NCBI GenBank assembly: GCA_000727475.1
Contig: KL647291.1
Coordinates: forward strand, 2,030,433-2,094,432
Length of the DNA stretch: 64,000 nucleotides
Reading direction: 5' to 3'
Source: Sarcocystis neurona
Lineage: Eukaryota > Apicomplexa > Conoidasida > Eucoccidiorida > Sarcocystidae
How positions within the stretch are numbered: position 1 is the stretch's first letter; every line of letters starts with the position of its first letter. Positions 12,801-24,595 of the stretch are shown here, piece after piece. A model generated the notes under the pieces. It worked only from the letters and a program-made list of their open reading frames with translations. It ran no database searches and was not told the origin of the DNA. The translations under genes were made by a program, and so were the position numbers.

Positions 12801-15800
12801 ACACAGGCCTGCAACTGAGCATCTTTTTCGGAGTTATTTATGAGGCGTGCCTGTAGGTCTCTGGATATCAGTTAAAGAGTGGACGTACATACGTGTAACG
12901 TTTCTCCGTATGTGTATGTCGGCGCGTGTGTACCTGCGCGTATATCTATACACATATGGGTGTATGTATACACATTTTTGCGTGTATGTATATATGTGTT
13001 AGTCTTTCACTACGTATGTGGATAAACGTGTGTACACACATGCGCACATCCCACTCTATGTACGTAGACCGGACGCACACCGGCGAAGCAACAGTGCTGT
13101 ATAAGTCTGAATCTGTCAGATGTTGACGTACGCAGAGCAGCGTCGTGCTTTGCAAGAGATTTTGGAGGAACTTCGGTGAGAGCAGCAGTCTGCATCCGAG
13201 CACCTTTACATTCAGGGTTCTATTCATCTGTCCACGTCAGCCGGTCTCTACGGGTATGCAGGAGGAATCACCCGCAGATTTCCTGTATACGTAGACGTGT
13301 ACAGCTAGGTGACTGTGCAGGTCATTCACAGGTGCCTATGCTTGCATGGGAAGCTGCGAAGATGCGTAAACAGGCGTCCCTTTATATACATATATGTGTG
13401 TATATTCGTGTACGTCAGGGATTGTTGGGACTGGGGTGCACAACACCGCGTAGATCGGTGGTAACGTCGTACACAGTTAAGTAGTTCTGTGTTCAGAACA
13501 CCAGTTGCTAAAGATCCACCTGCTCGCGTATTAGGGCGCTTACTTCTTTTTCTGTGTCAACCTCATCATTCGCGTTCTATACACGTCCATATACACGTAA
13601 AGAGCTGGCACATCTGATCGTATGTAGAATGCGCTCCGTTCTTTGATACCTGCGGCTAGGACCGCATCATCAGAGATACGTAGAGGTACAGGGCTATAAG
13701 CGGCGTGCGCTTCTTTCCGTGGTTGATGCTTCGAATGAATGGCGGTATCGTTGGGCGCAATAACTGCTGCACCACCTCTGTTTGTACGTGTCAGTTTCCC
13801 TGTGTGTGCGGCTGCTCGTGCTGCTTTTTTGTTTGGCCTGTGCGGTGCTGCTGCAGACCCACACGCAGAAGCCCCAGTGGCAGTATTTCTTTGGGGATTG
13901 AGTATCTGCTGGAAGTTGCTGCGCTGCCCTCCTGCTGCTGCATCTGCTTCTTTTTGTCTGCCTTTTATCCTTCACAGCAGCGTGAATGCTGCTGCTGCTC
14001 TCAGTCTTCCGACTTGTGCTGCTGCGCGCACTCATACAGCTGCTGAGGGTTTGACTGCTTCTTCTGGCATCGCTCATGGTGCTACTGTTGGCACTGCGGG
14101 TGGCGGTGTGGCTGCTGCTGCCGATACTGCTGCTGTGGGCACTGCTGCTTCTGCATTGGCTGGCGCTGCTGGTGCTGCTGGTGTTGATGCTGCTGGTGAT
14201 GGCACTCCTGGTGCTGCTACGGCACCGTCTACGCTGCGGCAGCAGCAGCAGCAAGAGCAACTCAAAACCACTTTACAAGCCACTGCTGCTCAGGCCTCCA
14301 CTGCTCCTGCTTCTTCTTCACTCCAAAGTCCTGCTGGTAGTGCTCCTCTTCCCCCTGTCTCGCCAGCTGCTGCTGCTTCTTCTTCTAGTGGCAGCAGTGA
14401 TGGTATTGCTGCCGCCGGTAGTGCCAAGGCGCGGGCTAGCACAAGGAGTAGTATTCACGCGAATGATGGTGCTGCTGCTGGATGTGTGGAGGACCAGCAG
14501 AAGCGGCCGCAGCTGCCGCAGCCTGGGGGTTTTCCTTGTGCCCACAACAACAAAAGCGAGACAAGTAGGAGCAACAGCATGACTGTTGACGAAGGAAGCA
14601 GCACAAGCAGCCACAGCAGCAGCAGTAGTTGTTCCACAAGCAACAATCCGAGCAGCAGCAGCAGCAGCCCGAATACCAGCAGCAGCAGCAGCAACCGGAA
14701 TAAGCTCAGCAGTAACACTAACAGCAGCAACGGCAGCACCCCGAACAGTAGCGGCAGCAGCAACTTGAACAGCGATAGCAGCAACCCGAATAGCAGCGGA
14801 AGCAACAGCAACCTGAATATCACCAGCAGCAACCCAAACAGCAGCAGCAGCAACCTGAATAGCACCAGCAGCAACCCAAACAGCAGCAGCAGCAACCTGA
14901 ATACCACCAGCAGCAACGCGAGTAACAGCAGCAGCAGCCCCAATAGCAGCAGCGGCAGCAGCACCGTGCGTGGCTACAACAGCAGCAACAGCTTCTTGGC
15001 TGATCTTTTGAATAACAGAAGAGGAGAAGGAGGAGGAGCATCAGCAGGAAGCGCAGCTGGCTCGAGCCGTGTGGCGCAGCAGCTGCAGCGGGTAACAGCG
15101 GAGAAAAGACAGCTGGAGGATGAGCTGCAGGAGGTGCTCGTCGAATTCGAGGAACTGCGAGAAGCAGCACAACAGGAACAGGTCCGCGTCTTCTAGAAAG
15201 CTCACCTATACGAAGAAAGGCGAACCACTCTTTACATACATACGTTGCATATGGAAGGACGTGCTGGTATACCTATATGTATATATTTATATCTATTTAT
15301 ATGTGTGGTTATTTCCTGTACGTAGATAATCGCTTTCCTCTGTATGTGTGTATCCAGGTCCTTTTCTGTAACTCCATACGTAGATGTTTGAGTGGCAGTT
15401 TGTATACATATATGTGTATCTGCATATGCACAACGACCCTATAAACGCGTAGGTATCTGTCCCGGCGTTCGTTTCTAAACGTGTACCTTAACGTTGACAC
15501 ACACGTGTACCTCGTCTGTATCTCTCTGCGTATATGTGTTACTGTTACTGGCTGTTCCTCTACGTTCACGTATATATATATATATATGTATATATATATA
15601 CATGTATACGTGATCTGTCCATAGGTAGACCTTCAGGCGAAGGGATATGGTAGAGAATGCGTTGCAGGTGGTGCTACTGCAGCCCTCTTGCTTCTGCTGC
15701 TGCTGGTTTCCATTTCGAACCCTGCTGCTGGTGCTGCCGGTTCTGTGGCGGTTGCTCCTGCTGCTCTCGTTCCGTCTTCGTCTGGATAGCTGCTAGTTGG

Positions 15801-18800
15801 GTTCCTGTTAGACGGTTGACGATTCTTACTTTTATATCTGCCGCTGTCGTCGCTGGTGAAAGTGCTGTCGCTGTTGCTGAAAGTGCAGCCGCTGCTGTTG
15901 CATCTGCTGATATTCCCTCTGCTGCTGCCACCACCACATGCTCTTGCTGCTGCTGGTGTGTTGATTGCATCTACTGTTGCGGATGCTTCCCCACACAGGC
16001 GCGGATAACCGAGGTTATAAATAAGTTGCAAGAGGAGCAGCAGCAGCTGCAGGCGCATTTTCAAGCCATGCAAGGCACGCCCCGCTACCGCTTCTCTTCG
16101 AGTGTATCGTTTGCCTGCTGCTGTTTCTGCCTTCGCGCTGCGCTGTGCAGCTTTAGCAGCTCACTGCTGCCGCTGCTGCATTTGCTACTCTGTTCCTCTT
16201 CGCTGCCTCTGGTCACCTGCCTGTTCCGCTCTTCCTGCGTCTGGATATTATTCTGCTTTGACTTCGCCTTCTCCGCCTCCTTTTCCCCAATCTGCTGCGT
16301 GCTGCTTGCTTCTGCATTACCACCGCCTGCAGCTGGGTCCTCTGCTTCCGCCGCAGCAGTCCTACCGCATTTGCAAAGCTTTCACCTTGTCCCCGTGCTG
16401 TGGGCATACGAGGGCTTTCGCGTAGTCTGCTCATTCTTCGTCTTCTGCTTTTTCTGCGCTGCTCGTGTTGGCACAGCTACTCACGCTGTTGCTTCTGCAT
16501 CTCCCGATGCTGCTTTCGCACCCCTCCTGCTGCACCTGCCGCTGTAACGTGACCGGCGGTTGCGGCGGTTTGGCTGCTGCTGCCGCTGCGTCAGGATCTG
16601 CAGCTTGTGCGTGTTTTGTATACTTTTAACCTGATGCTGCTTTTTTTGTCGCTACTGCAGCTGGTTTGCTGCATCTGTTGTTGCATCTCTTCGTGCCTCC
16701 GTTGCTGTTGCGGCTTCATTTGCTGCTGCTTCGCTTACGGCTGCTGGTGCTGTAGCGCGGCTGCTGCTGTAGCGCGACTGCTGCTGCTGTAGCGACTGCT
16801 GCTGCTGTAGCGACTGCTGCTGCTGTAGCGACTGCTGCTGCTCCTTTTTGTTTATAGTTGCTGCTGTTGCGACTGCTGCTGTCGTTACCCGTACTACTGC
16901 GTGCGTCTTGTTCCCTGCTGCTATTGCTGCGTTTCCGGTTGCTGTTTCTGTTTAAGTATGTATTGGTGCTGCTACCCTTGCTGCTGCTGCATTCTCTTGC
17001 AGAAGCGAAAGCTGCGGAAATAGCTGCGTTGGAGACGCGTGTACAGCAGCTGCAGAAGGAGCATGCTGCTACCGCAGGTAATCTTCTGCTGGCGCTGGTG
17101 CGTTCCAGTCGACTCTGGTGCTGCTCCTCTTTTGGTGCTGCTGCTGCTTCTCTTTTGGAGCTGCTGATACTGCCGCAGACCCTTCGCGTGTGCTGCCTCA
17201 GTTCCGCAGCTGTTTCTCAAGATCTTCTCCCCTTTGCCCTGCGTCTGTTGCGCCCGCTCTTCTTCGTGTGCTACTGCTCTTTTTGCTGCTGCTGCCCTTC
17301 TTTCCTTGCTGGTGCTGCGCCGTCTGTTGCTTCTCCTTTTCTTCCGCTGCTCCCGCTGGGGGTGGGATGTGACACAACTGTCTCTGCAGCAGCTGCCCCT
17401 GTTGCTGCTCCTGCCTGTCGTGCGCTGTTTATCCATTTGTGGATCCGCATCCTTGGCTGCTGTTGACGCTGTGTCCACTGCAGTTATTCCAACATTTTCT
17501 TTTCTGCTGGTGCTGCTGCTGTACCTGTCGATCACTCCTTGCTGGTCGGAGAGAGAGAGTGCTGTAACGACAACAGATGTAGGGCGTTCCTTTCTACATG
17601 TAAACAGAAGCCGCTTTCTCTACGGAAAGAGATCTTGGAATCGTTTCCCTCGAGTGTGCTCTTATCCCTCAGTCGTTCAATCGACGCCAGACCAGTGCTG
17701 ATGCTGCGACTGCAGTAGGTGCTGCCAGTGTAGTTTTTGCCTCTGCAGCAGCTGCATCTGCTGTTGAATTTGACAGGAATGGTGTGCTGCCGTTACTTCT
17801 GTTGCGCGCGTCTCTGCTGCAGCAGCAGCGAGTTCTTGCGTTGCAACTGTCGGTGCTGTGCATGAGCCGCCCATGCTGCCTGTGGTGCGGCTACTGCTGC
17901 TGCTGGACCTCTGTGCTATTGCTGCTGCCCGCAAGCTACTGCTGCCGGCGTGGTGCCGCGGTGGTCTGTACTAATAGAGGTGTCTGCTGAATATCGTTTT
18001 GCTGCTGTTACTGTTAAAAGTTTTGCTGCGTCTGTTGCTACTTTTTGTTGCTCCTGTTACTGCTGCTGGAGTGCTGCTGCTGTTGCTCCTGCAGCCGGAC
18101 GTGCTGCTACATTTGACGCTGCGTCTGCGATGTTTGCTGGGATGTTGCGACTGGTCACAGCTTGCGGCTGGCACTGTTCTCGATGTTGTTGCTGTTGCGT
18201 CCGCCATGCAGAAAAGCTGAAGCAGCTGGGGGAGGCGCATGCAACGACGCAGCAGCTGTTGGAGGAGTCAACAGGGAGAGAAGTAAGACACGCGAACTTC
18301 GAAGAACTTCTCTATTTCGTTCTTCCCGATCTGTCTCGTCTTCCTTCTCTCGTGTTCCTCTGTTCTTGTTTCCTTTTTTGCACCCTCTAACTGCCATGGT
18401 GCTGGTGATTTGGGAGTGTACACGGACTGCTGGGGTGTCTGTACGCCCTGTCACGTTCCACCTGCACAGCGGACGCGTTTTACATGTTCCATTTCTCGGT
18501 TGCAGCAGGAGAGCAGAGACGCGTCCGTGCTGACGGAAGTATTTCAGCCTGGCAGCAGCAGAAGACAGGGCCACGTGAACGTAGCGGCAGCGGGAGCCGC
18601 AGGAGGAGCAGCCACCAGGGCCAGGAGCAGAAACAACAGAGAAGCACCCGCGGAACACGCCCACACGAGACAGCGTCAGTAGAAGCCGGAGGGAAAATAG
18701 CAAACCAGCAGGACCAGAGCAGCAGGAACAGGCATTACAAGAGGACCTGCACACGGCTTTCAGCAACAGAAGAAGCAGCAGCAGCCACTACCGGAGGAGG

Positions 18801-21800
18801 AGGAGGAGCGGCAGCAACAGGAGCCGCACCTTCAGAAGCTACTTAAAGGTTGAGAAGGAAGTAATATGTAGAAAAAACGGAAGTTTCTTTCCTGCGTCTC
18901 TTTTTTTGGTTTCTCCGTCTCTCGTACACCTCTTCTGCGTAATCTTTTCTTTTCTCCTTTCCTTCTTCGTCGTCTTCTGGTTCATCTCTTGCGTGGGGCG
19001 TCCTGTGATTTCTCACTACAGGAATTTTTGTCTTTCTCGTTGAATCTCTTAAAACGGCTGCGTGTCGACCTGACTTTCGAGAGCTGGCAGTTTGTCACTC
19101 TTTACGCACCTGTATTTTTATATGCGGGTGTGTGTCCACGCCGACCTACCAACAGATTTACTCCTCTGCCTACGTATCTCTCTGCCTACGCATCCGTCCA
19201 CAAAGCGAGCACGACGTGTCTCATTCTTGCTCTCTGCATGTAGACGTGCGTACATGTGTGTCTATAAATTGAACAAACACCTGTACGTGTGCGACTGTTA
19301 ATGCGTCTCAGTACGTCCTTGCGTCTGTTTCTCTGTCGCGGAGCCAGAAGCTCTCCGTGTATCTATCTGCGTAGATATACATATTTGTATCCTGCTATTT
19401 CGTCTCTGCGTCTAGGCCCGTCTCAAAGTATAAGTGTGTACATAAATATCCACGGGGTGTCTACATATGCATATATATTTGAATGTGTGTGAATGTATGT
19501 GTCTGTCTATTCATACATACCTCTCTGCCAACCTCTGGATCTCTCTATCTGTTTCTCTCTGTATCTGTAGGGGCGTGCGTTATGTGCATGACTGTCGTCT
19601 CTTGTCTGTCTTCCTCTGTGTTTGCATATCTGCCTGTCTACCTTCCTGTGCCTCACTCCATGTGTCTACGCAGCTGTCTACCCACGCTTGTTTCTCCTGT
19701 TCTCGTCAGTGAGAGGAGTATAGTCGTCTGTACGCACCTTCGGGTGGCGCTTCTGTTTCTTTAAGTCAAAGGGGAAAGAAACAAGAAAGCAGCTGCCTGC
19801 ATCTCGCAGCTGCGTCGAGTCTGCGCGCAGGACTAACTGCATCGCGTGTGCAACTGTAGAGAATTACGCATGTCGCGGCCTCGTTGAATTTTCCTAGCTA
19901 ACAGGCTTCATAGCTAACAGGCTAACACGCTATCATGCGTACACGTTGTTGTTGCAGCTGTGTTACTGAGAGGCCCCTTGCTGTGCGGACAGCTGTATTC
20001 GTGTAGAGTGGCACAGAGATATCCTACAGAGACTCGCAGGCGGCTGCTGGGGTGCAAGTTGCTGCTGCTGCAGTTCAGTTACTTCGATCTGCGTCCAGCT
20101 GGACGACTCAGCCGTGAAGGCAGTCTTTGACTGTGGAGACTTACATGCAGTAATGTTGCCGTAGGTTGAGCTGTGCAGCTGTACCGCGTAAGACTCTCTG
20201 CGCGCTGTTCTTGGTTATCCACAAGTGCGTGACTGAGAGCGGCATGCAGCTGTTTTATTCAACGTTGTCTGCGTCACTCGCAGTTTCCTCTACCGCCCAC
20301 GGGCGAAGTTTGGTGTGCTGCAGAAGAACGCAGGCAGCCGTCTGCTGCTTCTCCCCTGCGCGCAGCAGTTGTAGGCACGTGCGGGCTTGTCGGGTATCTG
20401 CAGCAGCAGACCGACTCCATTTGTGCGAGAGGGGACACGCAACAGCGTGCAGCGAAATGCGGGCGAGCGTAGTGACACTCGCCGTCGGTACGGGGCGGGC
20501 GGAGTGTATGAGACATCGGTGTGGCAGCAGCTGTTTGCTCATCAGTACTAATAGCACATACACGAACAACAAAGCAGCCGTAGCAGCAGTCTATCGCCAG
20601 TGCCGTAGCGGGAAAGAGCAGGACGAGCGGAAGCAAGGGCGGTCGCTTACTCCCGCGGAACCGGAGGAGTAGGGGTAGGAGAAGAAGTAGCAGCAGCAAC
20701 TCTGTTGGGGCTGCAGCGGAAAAAAACGATAACAGTCAGCCAGTTGAAGTCGCAGCACAAGAGAGCGAGCAGCAGCACCAGCAGTTGGGATTTTCTTCTT
20801 TCAAAAGTAGTTGCGAAGGAGGCGCTGCGGCTGCATCCACATCAGCAGCTCGTGTGTAGTCGCCCTGCAGCAGACAAGAAGGGGTCCAGCAGCTGACTGC
20901 AGCAACACAGGAAGTGATAATAGCGGAAGAACAACTCAGGTTGAACCTGCAGCAGCACGAAAAGAAGGGGAGGAGAGAAACAGGAACAGCTCCAGCAGCA
21001 CTGTGGAACGCTTCATAAAAACAGAGGATTAAGAGCCGCAAGAGGAGCTGCAGCAGGAGCAGCAGCAGGTGTCGGGTGTGTTCGCTGCGCGTGCGCGCTT
21101 GTGCGTGTGCAGGAGCGGCTGCAGGAGCAGTTGGAACAGACGCGCAGCAGCTACGCGCTTCACCGTGACCGCATGCGTGTCTCTGTGCAGCAGCAGTCGC
21201 AGGTAAGGGAAAGTCGCTGCTGCCCTAGAGAGTTGGAAACGTGACCCCGTGGTTTCTTGAGTGAGATGGAGAAGTGTCGCACACAAAGGGGAATAAACAG
21301 CTGTACCTAGACAGCTGCGCCTGGACGACGTCGCCTCTTCTCCAAGTCCTACTGCACACACACACACAGATCTGTATACAAAGAAGGATCCTTTGTATGT
21401 GCAACAAAAAATCAGTCTTACTCGAGTACACGTGTGGGTCTGTGTGGTTGAAGCACATCATATATATCTCTGTGTACGTTGGGGTCCCTTGGGCTATGTA
21501 TTCGCATGTGTGAGAGAGGGAGAATTTAGTTCCATTGTGGGCGTGCGTGTATGTTTGTGCGTCTTGGTTCACTGCCGAGAAATCACCAGATATAGTCGGA
21601 GTAGCAGCCTGCTGCCCTACACATACACGTCGGTGAATATGGCTGTGTACGTGGAGGACTAGGTGGACGTAAGTGTATGGACGGTTCCGTAGCTGTGGAT
21701 CCAGATGGGTACAGAGAGAGAAAGGTAAATGTGTATATACATACATATGTATATGTGGATGCGTATAGGTATCAATACGTGTACATATATATGTATATAT

Positions 21801-24337
21801 ATATATCATTATGTGTATATATATATATATAAATGTATGGAAGTGCTGGGTGGGCTCTGTTTAGGACGTTACGCGTAAACGAAACGTTCCAGCAGATCAA
21901 CGAGCGGAAGCTGATGTTACTGGTGCACGTAGTTACGCCTATCAAGACTCTGTGCGTGTGCATGTAGAGGCACTGGTGGGTGTGTACATATATGTGTATG
22001 TACATGTATATAGAGAGAGGGAAGAAAAAGAGAATTCGTCTGCATGTACCAAAGCTCGTGTAGTCTCTGCTGCAGGATCAGGCTCCACATACAAGTTATA
22101 GAGTGGTTGTAGTTACCAGGCCTACGGTGCGTGAGTGACTGTTCTGTTGAGATGGTGGTGCACGTCTGCTGCAGCTGCTCAAGCAGTACGCGGATGTGTG
22201 CGCTTTAGTGACGAAGCAACTGCAGCAGCTGCATCCGTCAGAAGCAGCAGCAGCAGTGGAGACAGCAGAGGCAACAGCAGCAGCAGCGGAAGCCGCAGCA
22301 GAAAGCTGCTGTATTGGCGAAGAACGCAGAAGGAGTGAGCAGACGAAAGAATCCCCGGTCGCGGTGCCATCTGCTGGTGCCGCGGACACCGGCGCCACTG
22401 CTGTTGCTGCGGGTTCTGCTGATTCTCTTGCTGCCGATTTCGTCCTCCCTCCTCGTGCTGCTTCCCGCGGTGATAGTGGAGTTAATGCTGGAGCCGCTGA
22501 CACAGGCGCTACCACTAATGCTGCTGCTGCTGCCGATACGCGTGGTGACGCTGCTGCTGTCGCTGGCAGCGACCCTGCTGCTTGTGAGGATGCTGCTACG
22601 TCTGCTGGAGGAGGCGGTGTTCCTGCTGCTTCGTCAGGTAACGCTGGTGCCGGAGTCGGTGAATCAGCACGTGTGCGACTGCAGTCAACAGTTTCAGCAG
22701 CAGATCCGAGGCTTGTTGCGCGCAGGATTCCAACAGAAGCAGCAAGCGAAAGTCTTGGCGGCGCACGGCCGGCAGGACCTGCTGCCAAGTCCGCAGCAGC
22801 AGCAGGAGCAGCTTTTGAGGAAGCAACTGCAGCAGCCACACGTGCGACACACGCAGCAACAGGACATACAGCAGTGGCAGCAGGAGAGCGCAGCTGGAGC
22901 ACACAACCAGAAGAGCTCCTGCTTGACGTGGAGGATATTTTGGGAGATAGTAAAGATAGTCAGAATGCTGCAGTGACGTCACTGTTGCAGCAGCCGCACA
23001 CTGATAATAACCAACTGCAGCGGCCCCGTCTTCTTCATCGGCAGCAGCAACAGCAGCACCGTCCCTCTGTGGTGCTGCAACAGCAGCAGCATCCCGTCCA
23101 GCAGCAGCAGCAGATTCCTTTTCAGCAACAGCAGCAGCCAAGAAAGAAGCGCTCTGTCTCTTCAGGCTCTCCCCGTGGAGCGGGGGCGCCTGCGCTACCG
23201 CTGCTGCAGCACTCCCGGCAGTCAGACACCTCCCCACCGATACAGCAGCCCCCGCAGCAGCTGCAGGAACACAAGCCAGAGCAGCAGTCGCCACGATTGC
23301 AGCGGCATCTGCACGTTTCGAAAGGAACGGACTCTGCCTCGCGTTCTCCTCTAGAGGAGCAGCAGCAGGAGCCACAACAGCAGCGCCAGACATCCGCCAC
23401 AGCAGCAGCAGCAGGAAATGGAAGCGGGGGGTGGCCACGCGTCAGCAAACGGAGACTCTGTACCGCCAGTAATGCTGGTGCTGCTGGTGTGGAAGATAGT
23501 GTCTGCACGTCTCCTGGATTTCCTTCTATCTTGTCTACTGTCGCTGCTCCTTCTATTGTTGCTGATGCAGTTCGTGCCGCTGCTGCGGCTGCTCCCCCGC
23601 ACGGTGCAAGCAGCGGCATGGAAGGGCTTTTAGATGAGGCGCTTGCTGCGGCAGAGCTGCTTCTTGCGAACGAGGCGTCTGTAGCTGATGCTGCGTCGGC
23701 AGCAGCAACAGCGGCTGCAAGCTGGGAAGCAGCGGCGGCAGCCGCAGAGCACGCTGGGTTGATTAGCAGCAGCAGCAGCAGCCACACGCACACACGGAAC
23801 GGCAGCAGAGGAGGAACGAATTCCTCATCGAGTCAAGGACAGCACCGCAGGCAGCAACAGCAGCAGCAGCAATCGCCGCCGCAGCACTATATGCAGCTGC
23901 GAAGCAGGGAGGGACCGAATGTAGGGTTTGCTGGAACAGCGACAGGAGTGGGGGGAGGGGGACGTCCGTCATCGCAGCGACAGAAGCAGCACCAGCGATC
24001 TCAGAAGCACCAGCAACAGAAACAACACAAGCAGCTGCAGCAGGAAGAATGGAGTGGCTCTGCGGATGCTGCGCGCTGGAACTCGCCGCGCAGCCTGTCG
24101 CAGCAGGAGCACATGCGGCAGTTGCAGCACTCTCACGTGCAACCCCTGCAGCAGCAGCACGCTGAGGAGGAAGACCACCGCAGAGAAGAACGATGGGGCA
24201 GGCGCAGTGCAGAGGTACTGCATCAGCAGCAGCAGAACGGTGGGCGGGGCAGCGGCAGCGCTAGCGGGTGGGACGCAGCAGGAGAACCAGTCGAAGGAGC
24301 CAGTTTTGCTGAGGAGGACTTCACTTTCCTCGACTAA
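9824..24337 (+). CDS. Giant FHA-domain coiled-coil protein with poly-Gln/Ala/Ser/Asn tracts
   Basis: FHA domains bind phosphothreonine peptides. Exons chaining in phase: 9824-12557, 12807-12832, 13120-13175, 13978-15181, 15999-16101, 17003-17077, 18212-18282, 18506-18538, 18764-18848, 20717-20853, 21113-21202, 21893-21922 and 22175-24337, about 2,268 residues. One or two further exons at 20.86-21.07 and 22.08 kb are possible. The FHA signature is split: FLGRRQ (G512-R513) and HPAVSGSHCLLHW (S527, H530), then about 340 low-complexity residues, then YVEDRSTNGSWIGTTRV (N883-G884) and YLALSRA; exon 2 adds LQLSIFFG, resembling the last FHA strands. Exon 3 onward is largely coiled coil (QRRALQEILEEL, EKRQLEDELQEVLVEFEEL, ITEVINKLQEEQQQLQ, ERLQEQLEQTRSSY). 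The 13978 exon holds a Ser/Asn repeat and the last exon poly-Gln and poly-Ala, ending FAEEDFTFLD. Start chosen at 9824; an upstream exon is possible. A nuclear or centrosomal scaffold role is conceivable, but inference only. Confidence 0.8.
11351..12577 (+). other. Split FHA domain coding region with low-complexity insertion
   Basis: The Gly-Arg and Ser-x-x-His phosphopeptide-binding motifs lie at 11357-11362 and 11402-11413. The DRSTNGSW motif that normally follows within about 20 residues begins at 12458. Between them, about 11,430-12,430 encodes Ala/Gly/Glu/Gln/Arg-rich sequence with no stop and no obvious intron. The order of the motifs is normal; only the spacing is not. Inference: the insertion occupies a surface loop between two beta strands, as other homopolymer expansions in Eimeria proteins are thought to do. 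Confidence 0.7.
11695..11790 (+). repeat. Short tandem repeat encoding GRAAAG-like units
   Basis: Imperfect units of about 21 bp encode repeated Gly-Arg-Ala-Ala-Ala-Gly inside the insertion of the FHA domain. Confidence 0.6.
14640..14960 (+). repeat. AGC-rich minisatellite encoding Ser/Asn repeats, 42-bp period core
   Basis: The stretch reads almost only AGC and AAY codons. From about 14810 to 14945 it resolves into a 42-bp unit repeated about three times, encoding the 14-residue pattern NLNSTSSNPNSSSS. It lies within the fourth exon of the FHA-coiled-coil gene, just before its coiled coil. Confidence 0.8.
15571..15612. repeat. TA-rich microsatellite
   Basis: An alternating TA run with ATGTATA interruptions in the intron after exon 13978-15181 of the FHA gene. 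Confidence 0.85.
16751..16843 (+). repeat. 18-bp tandem repeat in an intron
   Basis: Five consecutive units, the last three identical 18-mers built of TGTAGCG followed by CTG triplets, lie in the intron before the exon at 17003. The first two units differ by one to three bases. Confidence 0.75.
21783..21832. repeat. TA-rich microsatellite
   Basis: Alternating TA with occasional TG or CA steps, inside an intron of the FHA gene between exons 21113-21202 and 21893-21922. Confidence 0.85.
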
Positions 24338-24595
24338 GAAGAGTTTGGTCTTGTCTCCATTTGAATCCGTATTTTGCACTTCACTTTGTCTGTATCTCGA
24401 TGTAAACGGATAAACGTGCATGTTTGCGTTCTTCTCTACAGTGTATACACATGTCCACACATATGTAGAGAGGGGGAGGTCTGCACTAGGAATTTGTAGG
24501 CATGGTCGAACACGTCTAGATACGTATACACGTGTGTATCTACAGACGTACTTCATATTTCAGTGGTACGGCGAGTTCGTCGTGAGCGCAGCGTC

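Larger units (their letters stand above)
15182..18211 (+). repeat. CTG/TGC-rich introns of the FHA gene
   Basis: Introns between the coiled-coil exons are densely filled with CTG/TGC/GCT on the plus strand, the reverse orientation of the CAG that dominates most exons. They also contain GT/TA-rich microsatellite near 15.24-15.61 kb. Long open frames rich in Leu, Cys and Ala here are composition artefacts, since AG-bounded short coiled-coil exons sit between them in phase. Confidence 0.65.

Noticed and set aside
15657..17466. Plus-strand open frames of 296 and 202 codons rich in Cys, Leu and Ala
   Set aside because: They are translations of CTG-rich introns; short coiled-coil exons inside them join in phase with their neighbours in other frames.
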